From positions 62,001-126,000 of the forward strand of contig CAILKO010000025.1 of the NCBI GenBank assembly GCA_903834835.1: a stretch of DNA of 64,000 nt, read 5' to 3'. The translations under genes and the position numbers were made by a program. This DNA is from an uncultured Pseudomonadota bacterium. GTDB taxonomy: Bacteria > Pseudomonadota > Gammaproteobacteria > Burkholderiales > SG8-39. Below, piece after piece: positions 40,321-49,862 of the stretch. Numbering within the stretch: the first letter of the stretch is position 1; the number at the start of each line of letters is the position of its first letter. Under the pieces are notes generated by a model that saw nothing but the letters and a program-made list of their open reading frames with translations, searched no databases and had not been told where the DNA came from.

Positions 40321-40412
40321 GGTGCGGTCCTCGGCTGGTGTCGGCGCGCAGGCCGGACGGTGGCCGACATCCTAGCAGCCACGCACGGCAATCTTCCGGT
40401 GTAGATTGCGCC

Positions 40413-40784
40413 ATGGACAACACGCGCGATACGACGGCATTGCTGCTTGGTCTGGAAGCCGGGCGCTGCGAGGCGATCAGCACCGGCGATCGTGCGCGTC
40501 TCGAAGCGCTCCTTGCTGACGACATGCAGCAGATCCACGCGAGCGGCGTGGCGGAGGGCAAGGCGGCCTATATCGACACACTGCTGCGACGACGCCGGCG
40601 CTGCGAGCGGACGGGCGAGACCACGGTGCGACTGTACGGCGACACGGCCGTGATGACCGGCCCGCAGCGCAACGTCTATGCAGACGGCACGGTCGGCGAC
40701 ATGCTGACCACGCTCGTCTGGATACGGCGCGAGGGCTGCTGGCAGCTCGCGTCCTCGCACTCGACACACATGCCTGCGCGCTAG
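40413..40784 (+). CDS. Nuclear transport factor 2-like / DUF4440 family protein
   Basis: LEAGRCEAISTGDRARLEALLADDMQQIHASGVAEGKAAYIDTLL...VWIRREGCWQLASSHSTHM. Confidence 0.75.
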   Translation: MDNTRDTTALLLGLEAGRCEAISTGDRARLEALLADDMQQIHASGVAEGKAAYIDTLLRRRRRCERTGETTVRLYGDTAVMTGPQRNVYADGTVGDMLTTLVWIRREGCWQLASSHSTHMPAR

Positions 40785-40853
40785 CGACGGCGCACCCGCC
40801 GTCGCCGGATTCGCACAGACAGTTTTTTCAGTCCATCAACCGGGGAGGAGAAC

Positions 40854-41777
40854 ATGAAAGCATTGCTGGAGGGCAAGGTTGCAGTCGTCACGGGCGCAGG
40901 GCGCGGCATCGGACAGGCCGAGGCGCTCGCGCTCGCGGCGCATGGCGCGAAGGTCATCGTGAACGATCTGGGGTCGGCGACCGAAGGCGGCGGCGCGGCG
41001 CGCACGCCCGCCGAAGAGACGGTCGCACTGATCCGCAAGAATGGCGGCGAGGCGGTCGCGAATTTCGAATCGGTCGCGGACTACGAGAGCGCGCGACGCA
41101 TCATTGGCCAGGCGCTGGACACCTGGGGTCGGCTCGACATCCTCGTCAATAACGCGGGTTCGTTCCGCGACAGCCTGTTCCACGAAACCACCGAGGCGGA
41201 CTGGGACCACATCATCGGCGTGCACCTTAAGGGCACGTTCAACACCTGCCACCACGCGGTGCCGGTATTCATGAAGCAGAAGCACGGCCGCATCATCAAT
41301 ACCGCTTCCAGCCAGTGGCGCAATCCCGAGGGGCGCGCGGCGTATGCGGCGGCCAAGGGCGGGATCGTGAGCCTCACCTACGACCTCGCCTGGGAGCTGC
41401 GGATCCACGGCATCACGGCAAACGCGATCGCACCGCTTGCGGACACGCGCGCCTACGCGGGCGCGGGCCCCTATCAGGCAAAGCTCTCGGAGGCCGGTCT
41501 CGCGCATGCGAAGCCGGGCGACGAAGCCGCGCGGCCAGGCCCGGAATTCGTGCCGCCGATGGTGGTCTATCTCGCCTCCGACCTCGCGCCGGGCGTCACC
41601 GGCTGCGTGTTCCGCACCGGCGCCGGCAAGATCGGCATCTATTCCCACCCGTCCGAGATCCGCTCCGTCTACCGCGACCGCCGCGACGGTCCCTGGCCGC
41701 TCGAACAGCTGCGTGAACTGCTGCCCGCCACCATCCTGCAGGGAAACCCGCGCGCGCCGCATATCCCTGCGTCCTGA
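40854..41777 (+). CDS. SDR family oxidoreductase (canonical YxxxK)
   Basis: GKVAVVTGAGRGIGQAEALALAAHGAKVIVNDLG...LVNNAG...ASSQWRNPEGRAAYAAAKGGIVSLT. Confidence 0.92.
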   Translation: MKALLEGKVAVVTGAGRGIGQAEALALAAHGAKVIVNDLGSATEGGGAARTPAEETVALIRKNGGEAVANFESVADYESARRIIGQALDTWGRLDILVNNAGSFRDSLFHETTEADWDHIIGVHLKGTFNTCHHAVPVFMKQKHGRIINTASSQWRNPEGRAAYAAAKGGIVSLTYDLAWELRIHGITANAIAPLADTRAYAGAGPYQAKLSEAGLAHAKPGDEAARPGPEFVPPMVVYLASDLAPGVTGCVFRTGAGKIGIYSHPSEIRSVYRDRRDGPWPLEQLRELLPATILQGNPRAPHIPAS

Positions 41778-41801
41778 AGTCGAGCGTGCCGCAGGGTCCG
41801 C

Positions 41802-42770
41802 TCAGTCCGCCTTGATGCCCGCGCGCCGGATGACCTCCGGCCACAGGGCCATTTCGCCGCGCCAGAACCGGTCGCCCTCGGCAAGATTCATCGGATAGAC
41901 CTCCAGGTGCTGGTCGGCGAACTTCTTGATGACTTCAGGCGTGGTGAGCGCGCGCGTGATTTCAGAATTCAGACGCGCGAGGATGTCGCGCGGCACCGCC
42001 GAGGGCGCCCACATGCCGAGCCAGGAGAGGTAGTTGAAGTCCGGCGAGATCTCGGAGAGAGAGGGCGTGTCCGGGAACTCGCGATCGCGTTCCTTCGAGG
42101 TCACCGCGATCGCGCGCAGCTTGCCTTCCTTGATCAGCGGCCCCGCGCTGTTCGGGCCGACGATCGCCAGCGCCAGCTGCCCGCCGAGCAGATCCTGGAT
42201 CGCGGGCGTGGCGCCCTTGTAGAGGATCAGCATCAGATCGAGCCCGGTGCGCGCCTTCAGCAGTTCGATCGCAAGCTGGCCGGATGGCGACTGCCCGATC
42301 GAGGGCGATTTCTTCGCCTTCACTTCGTCGATCAGCTGCTTCAGGTTGCCCTTCCAGGCCGGCCCGGCGACCAGCACGAGCGGCGTCTTGACGATCGGCG
42401 AGATGATCGTGAAATCGCGGCTCGCGTCATAGGGCAGAGACTTGTAGAGCGCGTGCGCGTAGGTCGGCGCAGTGACATCCGTGCAGAGGATCGTGTAGCC
42501 GTCCGGCGTCGCCTGGGCGACCGCGGCCGCGCCGATCGTGCCGCTCGCGCCGGGACGATTCTCGATGATGAGCTGCTGACCGAACGTGGGCTGCACCGCG
42601 CTTGCCACGATGCGCGCCGGTATATCCGCCCCGCCCCCTGGCGGATAGGCGACGATGATGCGTACCGGCTTGGCGGGATAGGACTGGGCGAGAGCATTGC
42701 GTGCCGGGAGCGCGAAGCCGAGCGCGAGCGCGCCGGCAAGCATCCCGATTAGAGCGGGTCTGCGCATCAT
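41802..42770 (-). CDS. Tripartite tricarboxylate transporter substrate-binding protein (Bug/TctC family)
   Basis: SYPAKPVRIIVAYPPGGGADIPARIVASAV...IENRPGASGTIGAAAVAQATPDGYTIL. Confidence 0.93.
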   Translation of the reverse strand: MMRRPALIGMLAGALALGFALPARNALAQSYPAKPVRIIVAYPPGGGADIPARIVASAVQPTFGQQLIIENRPGASGTIGAAAVAQATPDGYTILCTDVTAPTYAHALYKSLPYDASRDFTIISPIVKTPLVLVAGPAWKGNLKQLIDEVKAKKSPSIGQSPSGQLAIELLKARTGLDLMLILYKGATPAIQDLLGGQLALAIVGPNSAGPLIKEGKLRAIAVTSKERDREFPDTPSLSEISPDFNYLSWLGMWAPSAVPRDILARLNSEITRALTTPEVIKKFADQHLEVYPMNLAEGDRFWRGEMALWPEVIRRAGIKAD

Positions 42771-42928
42771 TGCCTCCTCTGTGCGAACACCCGCGGAATA
42801 GCGGCGCGTCCGGTTTCCTCCTGCTGCGAAGGAGTCTACGCCGATCGACCGGCGTGTCGATGTGCGGGCGCAGCATGCGCAGTTGCGGCTTTGCTACCGA
42901 GTGGGCGGGATCAGCACATCCCTGCCGA

Positions 42929-43297
42929 CTATTTGATCGAATGGAGTCCGAACATGTTGCCCTCGGTATCGATTGCGAGCGAAATGAAACCGTACTCGCC
43001 TATCGACATCTTCGATCGCTGCACCTTCCCGCCGGCCTTTTGTACTCTGGACTCCTCCACCGCGCAGTCCTCGCAACTGAAATACACCAGCGTACTGTTC
43101 CCGCCCGACGGGAATCCCGGCATATGCACCAGCGCACCGCCCGCACCCACCGTGGTCGTATCCATGCCGAACGTCCACAGCTCGACATCGGGACTGTTCA
43201 ATCGTTCCAGCTTCACATCAAGCACGGCCTCGTAGAACGCTTTCGCGCGCGGCATGTCCTGAACGTAGATTTCGAACCAGCAGACGGGGTTGGTCAT
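42929..43297 (-). CDS. VOC family (glyoxalase/bleomycin resistance-like) protein
   Basis: MTNPVCWFEIYVQDMPRAKAFYEAVLDVKLERL...GEYGFISLAIDTEGNMFGLHS. Confidence 0.9.
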   Translation of the reverse strand: MTNPVCWFEIYVQDMPRAKAFYEAVLDVKLERLNSPDVELWTFGMDTTTVGAGGALVHMPGFPSGGNSTLVYFSCEDCAVEESRVQKAGGKVQRSKMSIGEYGFISLAIDTEGNMFGLHSIK

Positions 43298-43345
43298 GGA
43301 GGATGCTCCTGAAGAAAAGTGGTGGTTGAAATTCGCGATTGCTTA

Positions 43346-43648
43346 TCAACCTGAACCGCGCTTGGTGCGCGGCCGAGTCCCTGTCGCAGTCAGACTGCGC
43401 AAGTACTCGGGCATCTCCTGACGCAACACGAGGCGCAGTTGCTTTTCGGTAATCGGCTGATCGGTGCCCGTAAGGTACTTCTTCAATGCATCATTCATCA
43501 GCGTCTGATACCCGGTCCCGGCTTTTTCCGCACGCGCCCGGAACTCGTCAAGGATAGCGTCATCGATGAAAATCGAGATACGCGTCTTGCCCTTCTGCGG
43601 GATGACCGTACCGCGCCTGCCATTTGAAAAATCGTACTCAGCTTTCAT
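43346..43648 (-). CDS. brnA: BrnA family antitoxin
   Basis: GKTRISIFIDDAILDEFRARAEKAGTGYQTLMNDALKKYL; overlaps the upstream BrnT gene. Confidence 0.88.
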   Translation of the reverse strand: MKAEYDFSNGRRGTVIPQKGKTRISIFIDDAILDEFRARAEKAGTGYQTLMNDALKKYLTGTDQPITEKQLRLVLRQEMPEYLRSLTATGTRPRTKRGSG

Positions 43649-43904
43649 AGTATTTACGTTCCTTTCGCGTGGGACGCCGCGCCGAGATTGGACGGTACTC
43701 GCCGTCACGCTCTGTCCAGACGACAACAAGGAGCTCACCCGCACATCCAAGGCCGATCGTTACGAAACGCTGTTCGCCGGTGGCCGCGTGATCCTCGATC
43801 GTCACGGCAAGCGGATCCTGAAGCACGCCTTCCGCGTCCGAAAATGAAACGCCGTGCTTCTTCAGATTTGATGCGGCCTTCGCTGGATCATGCTTGAAGG
43901 GCAT
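43638..43904 (-). CDS. brnT: BrnT family ribonuclease toxin
   Basis: FKHDPAKAASNLKKHGVSFSDAEGVLQDPLAVTIED...RFVTIGLGCAGELLVVVWTERDGEYRPISARRPTRKERKYYES. Confidence 0.92.
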   Translation of the reverse strand: MPFKHDPAKAASNLKKHGVSFSDAEGVLQDPLAVTIEDHAATGEQRFVTIGLGCAGELLVVVWTERDGEYRPISARRPTRKERKYYES

Positions 43905-43910
43905 GACGTG

Positions 43911-43924
43911 AGAATATATATTCT
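43911..43924. promoter_or_regulatory. Perfect AT-rich palindrome directly upstream of brnT, putative autoregulatory operator
   Basis: AGAATATATATTCT, 7-13 bp upstream side of the brnT start codon. Confidence 0.55.
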
Positions 43925-43976
43925 ATATATATAACGCAAGATTCCTAGGCGGGAGGGCACTACTGCAGTCCTTCGT

Positions 43977-44618
43977 CTAATTTCCCCCGCCACCGAACCT
44001 CTCCACAAGCCGCGCCATCTGTACCCCATCCTCGCTGCCTTCGGCGGCGAGTCCGGCCGCGACACCGCGTCGGTTGGCCACCGGCTGGTTCTGACTGACT
44101 TTCCACTTTCCTTCGAGCTTCGTGATGCGCAGCTCGATGCCGACGATGTTCTCGAGCAGTCGCTCGACATAGTCCGACGGTGCGTCCGAGACCTTCCAGG
44201 GCTGAGACCGCGGGTGCTCGTGCCGGTCGGTGAGCTTCTCCAGCAGCGCGAGCAGCGCCTGCGCATCGTGGAAGGCCGTGAGCGTCGCCGTCGCGTGCAC
44301 CACCGCGTAATTCCAGGTCGGCACCACCCTGCCCGTCTCCGCCTTCGTCGCATACCAGCCTGGCGAGATATAGGCGGAGGGCCCCTGGAAGATCACCAGA
44401 TGCTCGCGCTCAGGTGGCGCGCGCCAGAGCGGATTTGCCTTCGCAACATGACCGATGAGCCTGCCGTGCGCATCCGGGCCCGCTTCGTGCAGCAGCGGAA
44501 TGTGATCCGCAACGAGTCCCGCGCTGGAATCCGAGACGATCGTCGCGAGCGGGTGCTGGGCGATGAGATCGCGGAGGATCTCGGGACGGGAATCGCTGAA
44601 GTGGGACGGGGTGTACAT
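43977..44618 (-). CDS. PaiB-like FMN-binding negative transcriptional regulator family protein
   Basis: MYTPSHFSDSRPEILRDLIAQHPLATIVSDSSAGLVADHIPLLHE...SAYISPGWYATK...VPTWNYAVVHATATLTAF. Confidence 0.9.
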   Translation of the reverse strand: MYTPSHFSDSRPEILRDLIAQHPLATIVSDSSAGLVADHIPLLHEAGPDAHGRLIGHVAKANPLWRAPPEREHLVIFQGPSAYISPGWYATKAETGRVVPTWNYAVVHATATLTAFHDAQALLALLEKLTDRHEHPRSQPWKVSDAPSDYVERLLENIVGIELRITKLEGKWKVSQNQPVANRRGVAAGLAAEGSEDGVQMARLVERFGGGGN

Positions 44619-44666
44619 GGTGCCTCGACGCTCAGAGGAACAAATCGGATGGTTCCACCAAAATAC

Positions 44667-44684
44667 AGTAACATATTTGTTACT
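44667..44684. promoter_or_regulatory. AGTAACA-TATT-TGTTACT palindrome upstream of the PaiB-like gene
   Basis: 7-bp perfect arms, same core as palindromes at 30144 and 54567. Confidence 0.6.
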
Positions 44685-44686
44685 AT

Positions 44687-46078
44687 CTATCTCTGCTCCC
44701 CCGAAATTCCCTCCCCCGCCAGCCACCCGGACATCCCCGGCACCCCGGGCCCGGGATGCATGGACGGTCCGCAGAGCCACAGGCCCGGCACGGGCGTGGC
44801 GTGGCGCGCGAGTTGCAGCAGGGGGCGCATCCAGAGGAATTGATCAAGGCTGAGTTCGGCGGGGTCGCTGCGATCCTCGGGCAGTTCGACAGATGTGACC
44901 TCAGCGCCCGCGAACCCGGGCAGTGACGCGAGCGCGGTCTGGACCTGCATGCCGAGCGCGCCGGCCTCAACGCCAGCACCGCGCGGCAGGTACTGCAACT
45001 GCACGCGGACTTCGCGCCCGTTGCCGGCGATGACTTCCATCCACGGCGCGGCGGAGAGGCACCCGTACTTGGCATCGTCGAATGCGCGCTCGATCGCATC
45101 CAGCGTGGGGACAAGGTTCAGGCGCTGGAAATCCGCGTCCTGCGCAAGCCGCAGGCCGATCTCCGCCCGCACGCCGCGCGCACGCACATGACCCAGCGCA
45201 CGCGCGAAGGCAGGATCGAGCCAGACGGGATCGATGAGTTCGAGCAGCGTGTACTGCGGTGCGAGACTGGAGACCACGACGGCCGCATCGAAATCCCGAC
45301 CATCGGCAAGCGTGACACCCGTGACACGACCCGCACGCACGTCGATGCGCGTGGGGGTCCCCTTGCGACGCACGATGCGCGACTCCGCCGCCACCGCACG
45401 CGCAAGCACCTCGCCGAGATTCGAGCGATCGGGCCGGAACACGCCCGCCGGCAGACCGACATGTCGATGCACGAAACCAAGCGTCGTGCCGGCCGAGCGC
45501 GGCCCGGCAAAGGCATCGACCAGCCCGCCGCCTGCGAGCGCAGCCTTCAGCGTGGGCGTCTCGAAATAATCATCCAGCAGATCCGCGAGCGGCATGGGCA
45601 GCGTGCGCAGCGTGTCCTCCACCGTTACGCGGCCGCCCGCGCGCAGCTTCAGGGCAAGACGCGCGAGCTGCCACAGATCGCCTGCGCGGGTTGCGAGCGG
45701 ATTGGGTGTGCGCTGCTGGTAGAACGCCTCCAGCATGCCCGCCACCCGTGCGAGGCGCGCGCAGAACGCCGGCCAGGCGCGCGCATCGGCGGGAGATATC
45801 TGCGCGATGGATTCGATGGTCCTGTTCATGTCGCGCCACAGCGCGAGCCACGAGCCGTCCGGCAGCAGCGTCTCCAGCCAGGGATCGGGTCGCTCGATGC
45901 GCAGGCCCTGCACCGCTCCGGCGAGCAGGCGCAGCACGGGCGGGGCGATCCAGCCTTCCGTCATCGCGCCTGGCTGCACGGACTCGATCAGCACCACCTT
46001 GCTTCCGGCGCGTGCGAGCCCGAGCGCCGCAACGAGCGCGTCCGGGCCGTTGCCGAGCACGGCGACGGTCCCGCTCAC
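44687..46078 (-). CDS. FAD-dependent phytoene dehydrogenase-like oxidoreductase
   Basis: TVAVLGNGPDALVAALGLARAGSKVVLIES; C-terminal LWLCGPSMHPGPGVPGMSGWLAGEGI. GTG start in GTGA overlap with upstream gene. Confidence 0.85.
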   Translation of the reverse strand: MSGTVAVLGNGPDALVAALGLARAGSKVVLIESVQPGAMTEGWIAPPVLRLLAGAVQGLRIERPDPWLETLLPDGSWLALWRDMNRTIESIAQISPADARAWPAFCARLARVAGMLEAFYQQRTPNPLATRAGDLWQLARLALKLRAGGRVTVEDTLRTLPMPLADLLDDYFETPTLKAALAGGGLVDAFAGPRSAGTTLGFVHRHVGLPAGVFRPDRSNLGEVLARAVAAESRIVRRKGTPTRIDVRAGRVTGVTLADGRDFDAAVVVSSLAPQYTLLELIDPVWLDPAFARALGHVRARGVRAEIGLRLAQDADFQRLNLVPTLDAIERAFDDAKYGCLSAAPWMEVIAGNGREVRVQLQYLPRGAGVEAGALGMQVQTALASLPGFAGAEVTSVELPEDRSDPAELSLDQFLWMRPLLQLARHATPVPGLWLCGPSMHPGPGVPGMSGWLAGEGISGEQR

Positions 46079-47679
46079 TTCTTCTCTCCCAGAATACTCA
46101 GCGCCGCGAGCCGCCCGGGCGCGCCCATCACGCCACCGCCCGGATGCGTGCCCGAGCCGCACTGATAAAGCGCGTCCACCGGCGTGCGGTACTGCGCCCA
46201 GGCCGGCGCCGGGCGTGAGAAGAACATCTGCTGCAGACTGAGTTCGCCCTGGAAGATGCTGCCCTCGGAGATGCCCACCGTGCGCTCGATGTCGGCCGGC
46301 GTCACCACCTGGCGCCCGAGGATCAGGGACTTCAGATCCGGCGCGTACTCGGAGAGCGTATCGATCACCGCATCGCCAAAGGCCTCGCGCCGCGCATCCG
46401 TCCAGCCGCCGTTCAGGTGATAGGGCGCGTACTGGGCGAAGATCGACATCACGTGCTTGCCCGGCGGGGCCATGCCCGGATCGAGCATCGACGGAATGAC
46501 GATATCCATATACGGCCGCGAGGAGAACTCGCCGTACTTCGCCTGGTCGTAGGCGCGCTCGATGTAGTCCACGCTCGGGCTGATCGAGATCGCGCCGCGC
46601 ATCAGCTGGCGCGCGAGGCCGTCATCCGCAATTGAGCGATCCGCGAGGCAGCTGAATTTCGGCAGCGCATCGAGCGCGAGATTCACCTTGGCCGAACAGC
46701 CCCGGAAGCGATAGCGCCGGATGGCCTCCACGAATTCGCCCGGCAGCGCCGCCTCGCCGACGAGATCGATGAACGTACGGCGCGGGTCGGCGCCCGAGAT
46801 CACGCGCGTGGCGGCGATCTCCTCGCCATCCGCCAGCACCACGCCGGTCGCGCGGCCGTTGCGGATCCTGACATGCGCAACCGGCGCGCCGGTGCGGATC
46901 GTCGCGCCGAAACCGCGTGCCGCGGCCGTGATCGCGCCGGACACCGCGCCATTGCCGCCCTTCGCGAAACCCCAGGCGCGAAACACGCCGTCCAGTTCGC
47001 CCATGTAGTGATGCAGCAGCACATAGGCGGTGCCGGGCGAGCGGGGGCCCTGCATCGTGCCGATGATGCCGCTCGCGGACTTCGTGCCCTTCAGCGCCTC
47101 GCCCTCGAACCACTCGTCCAGATAGTCCGCCGCACTCATCGTCAGCAGCTTGTGCAGCGTGTGGAACTGGCGCTCGCCGAGGCTGCGCATGTATTGGCCG
47201 AGGCCCGCCAGGCCGCGCAGATCCGCGGGGCGGAGCGACGCCGGATCCGGCGGCAGCATGCCGAGGAAGGGCTGCACCGCGCGCCCGGTGAGATGCATCA
47301 GCCGGCTGAATTTGTCGTAGATCTCGGCATCGCGCGCCGAATGCCGCGCGAGCGCGGCGTGGTTCTGGTCGTGATCGTTCCACTGCGCGAGATGATCGCC
47401 GTTCGGCAGCGGCGTCAGCGTGCTCTCGAGCGGCAGCACGTGCAGGCCGTGGCGCGGCAGGTCGAGATCGCGGATGATCTCCGGCCGCAGCAGACTCACC
47501 ACATAGGAATAGACCGAGAAGCGAAAGCCCGGAAATATTTCTTCGGTCACTGCCGCACCGCCGACCAGATCGCGCGCCTCCAGCACCAGCACCTTCTGCC
47601 CCGCGCGCGCGAGATAGGCCGCGCAGGTGAGCCCGTTATGCCCGCCGCCGATGATGACGCTGTCCCAGGTCGTCGCCAT
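46075..47679 (-). CDS. FAD-dependent phytoene dehydrogenase-like oxidoreductase
   Basis: WDSVIIGGGHNGLTCAAYLARAGQKVLVLEARDLVGGAAVTEEIFPGFRFS; LYQCGSGTHPGGGVMGAPGRLAA. Confidence 0.9.
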   Translation of the reverse strand: MATTWDSVIIGGGHNGLTCAAYLARAGQKVLVLEARDLVGGAAVTEEIFPGFRFSVYSYVVSLLRPEIIRDLDLPRHGLHVLPLESTLTPLPNGDHLAQWNDHDQNHAALARHSARDAEIYDKFSRLMHLTGRAVQPFLGMLPPDPASLRPADLRGLAGLGQYMRSLGERQFHTLHKLLTMSAADYLDEWFEGEALKGTKSASGIIGTMQGPRSPGTAYVLLHHYMGELDGVFRAWGFAKGGNGAVSGAITAAARGFGATIRTGAPVAHVRIRNGRATGVVLADGEEIAATRVISGADPRRTFIDLVGEAALPGEFVEAIRRYRFRGCSAKVNLALDALPKFSCLADRSIADDGLARQLMRGAISISPSVDYIERAYDQAKYGEFSSRPYMDIVIPSMLDPGMAPPGKHVMSIFAQYAPYHLNGGWTDARREAFGDAVIDTLSEYAPDLKSLILGRQVVTPADIERTVGISEGSIFQGELSLQQMFFSRPAPAWAQYRTPVDALYQCGSGTHPGGGVMGAPGRLAALSILGEKK

Positions 47680-48866
47680 CAGCCGCGCTTTCTTTCCGGA
47701 TCGAAGAAGGGACGCCGCACCACGCGCGCCGCAGCACGCACGCGCCGGTGCGCGACGGTGACTTCCATGTCGAGCGACGTGCCGGGCGCAGCCTGTGGCG
47801 TGCGCAGATGGGCGAGCGCGATGTACTCCTTGAGCATCGGCGACCAGGCGCCGCTCGTCGCATAGCCGACCTGCGCGGCCCCTGAATAGATCGGCACGCT
47901 CATGCGCCAGGGTGCGGCAGGCACGCGCGGGGCGAGCCCCGCCTCGCGAAAGCGGCGCGCGTAATCGTCCCAGTCGAGCGCGATGCCGGTGAAGCACCAG
48001 GCCGGCCCGCGCGCGGCCTCCTGCGCGAGCGCCTCGCGCCCGACGAAGGCCGCCTTCTTCAGATCCACCGCCCAGCCGAGCTCGAGCTCGAAAGGCGTGG
48101 AGGTTTCATCAACCGTCAGCGCCTTGCGCGCGGAGACATAGTCCACATCGAGCAGCATCAGGCCGGCCTCGATGCGCGCAAGATCGAGCGCGGCCAGACC
48201 CGCCGCCTGCAGGCCCCAGGCCGCGCCGGTGCGCATCAGCGCATCCCAGAGCGGCAGCGCATCGGCCGCATCGAGCCAGATCTCGTAGCCAAGATCGCCC
48301 GTGTAGCCGGTGCGCGAAATCTCCACCCGGCAGCCTCCAAGCCGGGTGGCGAGGATGCGGAAATACTTCAGCCCGGCAAGATCGTCTTCGCACAGCGCCT
48401 GCAGGATCTCGCGCGAACGCGGGCCCTGCAGCGCGAGCGCTGCGGTGCTGGCCGAGACATCGCGGATCGTCACATCGAGCCCGCGCGCGTTCTCTTCCAG
48501 CCAGAGGAGACCCGGATCCGCGCTCGTCAGGCGGAAGCGCTCTTCGGCCAGGCGAGCGAGGGTGCCGTCGTCCAGCACCTTGCCCGCGGCATCGCACCAG
48601 GGCGTGTAGAGCACCTGGCCGGGCTGACAGCGCGTCACATCGCGCGGCAGCATGCGATCGAGCAGCCGCACGGCGTCGCGCCCCTCGATCAGGTATTTGT
48701 ACAACGGCGACACATCCAGCAGACCCGCCGCGACGCGGATCGCATGGTACTCGCGCTCGTGCGAGAGCTCGTAGTGGCTTGCCGCGACATGGCCCGCCCA
48801 GCGCCGCCAGGCGTGGCTTTGCGAGAGCGCGGCGGTGCGCGCATGGAAAGGCGTGGTCTTCAGCAT
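47679..48866 (-). CDS. Aminomethyltransferase (GcvT/YgfZ) family protein
   Basis: LLDVSPLYKYLIEGRDAVRLLDRMLPRDVTRCQPGQVLYTPWCDAAGKVLDDGT; RTGYTGDLGYEIWL. ATGA overlap with the next gene. Confidence 0.88.
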   Translation of the reverse strand: MLKTTPFHARTAALSQSHAWRRWAGHVAASHYELSHEREYHAIRVAAGLLDVSPLYKYLIEGRDAVRLLDRMLPRDVTRCQPGQVLYTPWCDAAGKVLDDGTLARLAEERFRLTSADPGLLWLEENARGLDVTIRDVSASTAALALQGPRSREILQALCEDDLAGLKYFRILATRLGGCRVEISRTGYTGDLGYEIWLDAADALPLWDALMRTGAAWGLQAAGLAALDLARIEAGLMLLDVDYVSARKALTVDETSTPFELELGWAVDLKKAAFVGREALAQEAARGPAWCFTGIALDWDDYARRFREAGLAPRVPAAPWRMSVPIYSGAAQVGYATSGAWSPMLKEYIALAHLRTPQAAPGTSLDMEVTVAHRRVRAAARVVRRPFFDPERKRG

Positions 48867-48892
48867 CGGCCGCGTAGCTTATAGTCCGCTTC

Positions 48893-49840
48893 ATGGAAAA
48901 TCACGCGGACGAACACGAGCACGGGCACGGACACCCCCACGACCACGGCATCGCAACCCGCGGCGCGACCTCGAACGGGCGCTTCGCGCTCGCCGTCGCC
49001 CTGAACCTCGCCTTCGTCGGGATCGAAGTCGGCGCGGGCCTGCACGCCGATTCGCTCGCGCTGCTCGCCGATGCGGGTCACAACCTGAGCGACGTGCTGG
49101 CGCTCCTGATGGCCTGGGGTGCGGCCGCGCTCGCGCGGCTCGGGCCCACGAAGCGCCACACCTTCGGCTATCGCAGCAGCACCATCCTCGCCGCACTCGC
49201 CAATGCGGCCCTGCTTGCGGCGGCCTGCGGCGCGATCACGCTGGAGGCCGTGAACCGGCTGATCGATCCCGCCGACATCCGCGCGCCCTTCGTGATCGCG
49301 GTGGCCGCAGCCGGCGTGGTGCTGAATGCGGCGACCGCCTGGCTGTTCTTCAGCGGCCGCAAGCACGATCTCAACCTGCGCGGCGCCTTCCTGCACATGG
49401 CGGCCGATGCGCTGGTGTCGCTCGCGGTGGTGGCGGCGGGCCTCGTGATGCTGTGGACGGGCGCGACCTGGATCGACCCGGCGGCGAGCCTCGTGGTGGT
49501 GGCTGTGATTGTGGTCGGCACCTGGCGGCTCGCGCGCGAATCGCTCGATCTCGCGCTGCATGCGGTGCCGCCCGGCATCGATGCCGAAGGCGTGCGCAGT
49601 TTTCTCGCGAGCCAGCCCGGCATTGCCGAGGTGCACGACCTGCACATCTGGGGCATGAGCACGGTGGACAGCGCGCTCACGGTGCACCTCGTGATGCCGG
49701 GCGGCGCGCCGGGCGACGGCTTCCTGACAGAGCTTTGCGCGGCGCTCGAACGGAAGTTCCGCATCGGCCATGCTACGCTCCAGATCGAAACCGGCGACCC
49801 GGCCTATCCCTGCAGGTTGCGGCCGGAGGACGTCATTTGA
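48893..49840 (+). CDS. Cation diffusion facilitator (CzcD-like) transporter
   Basis: His-rich N-terminus HADEHEHGHGHPHDHG; LADAGHNLSDVLALLMAWGAAAL...HMAADALVSLAVVAAGLV. Confidence 0.93.
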   Translation: MENHADEHEHGHGHPHDHGIATRGATSNGRFALAVALNLAFVGIEVGAGLHADSLALLADAGHNLSDVLALLMAWGAAALARLGPTKRHTFGYRSSTILAALANAALLAAACGAITLEAVNRLIDPADIRAPFVIAVAAAGVVLNAATAWLFFSGRKHDLNLRGAFLHMAADALVSLAVVAAGLVMLWTGATWIDPAASLVVVAVIVVGTWRLARESLDLALHAVPPGIDAEGVRSFLASQPGIAEVHDLHIWGMSTVDSALTVHLVMPGGAPGDGFLTELCAALERKFRIGHATLQIETGDPAYPCRLRPEDVI

Positions 49841-49862
49841 GTATTCTCAGGAGGAGTCGGGC

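Noticed and set aside
43911-43945. ATATATA run as a possible mobile-element boundary
   Set aside because: No transposase, no flanking direct or terminal repeats; better explained as the brnTA promoter/operator.
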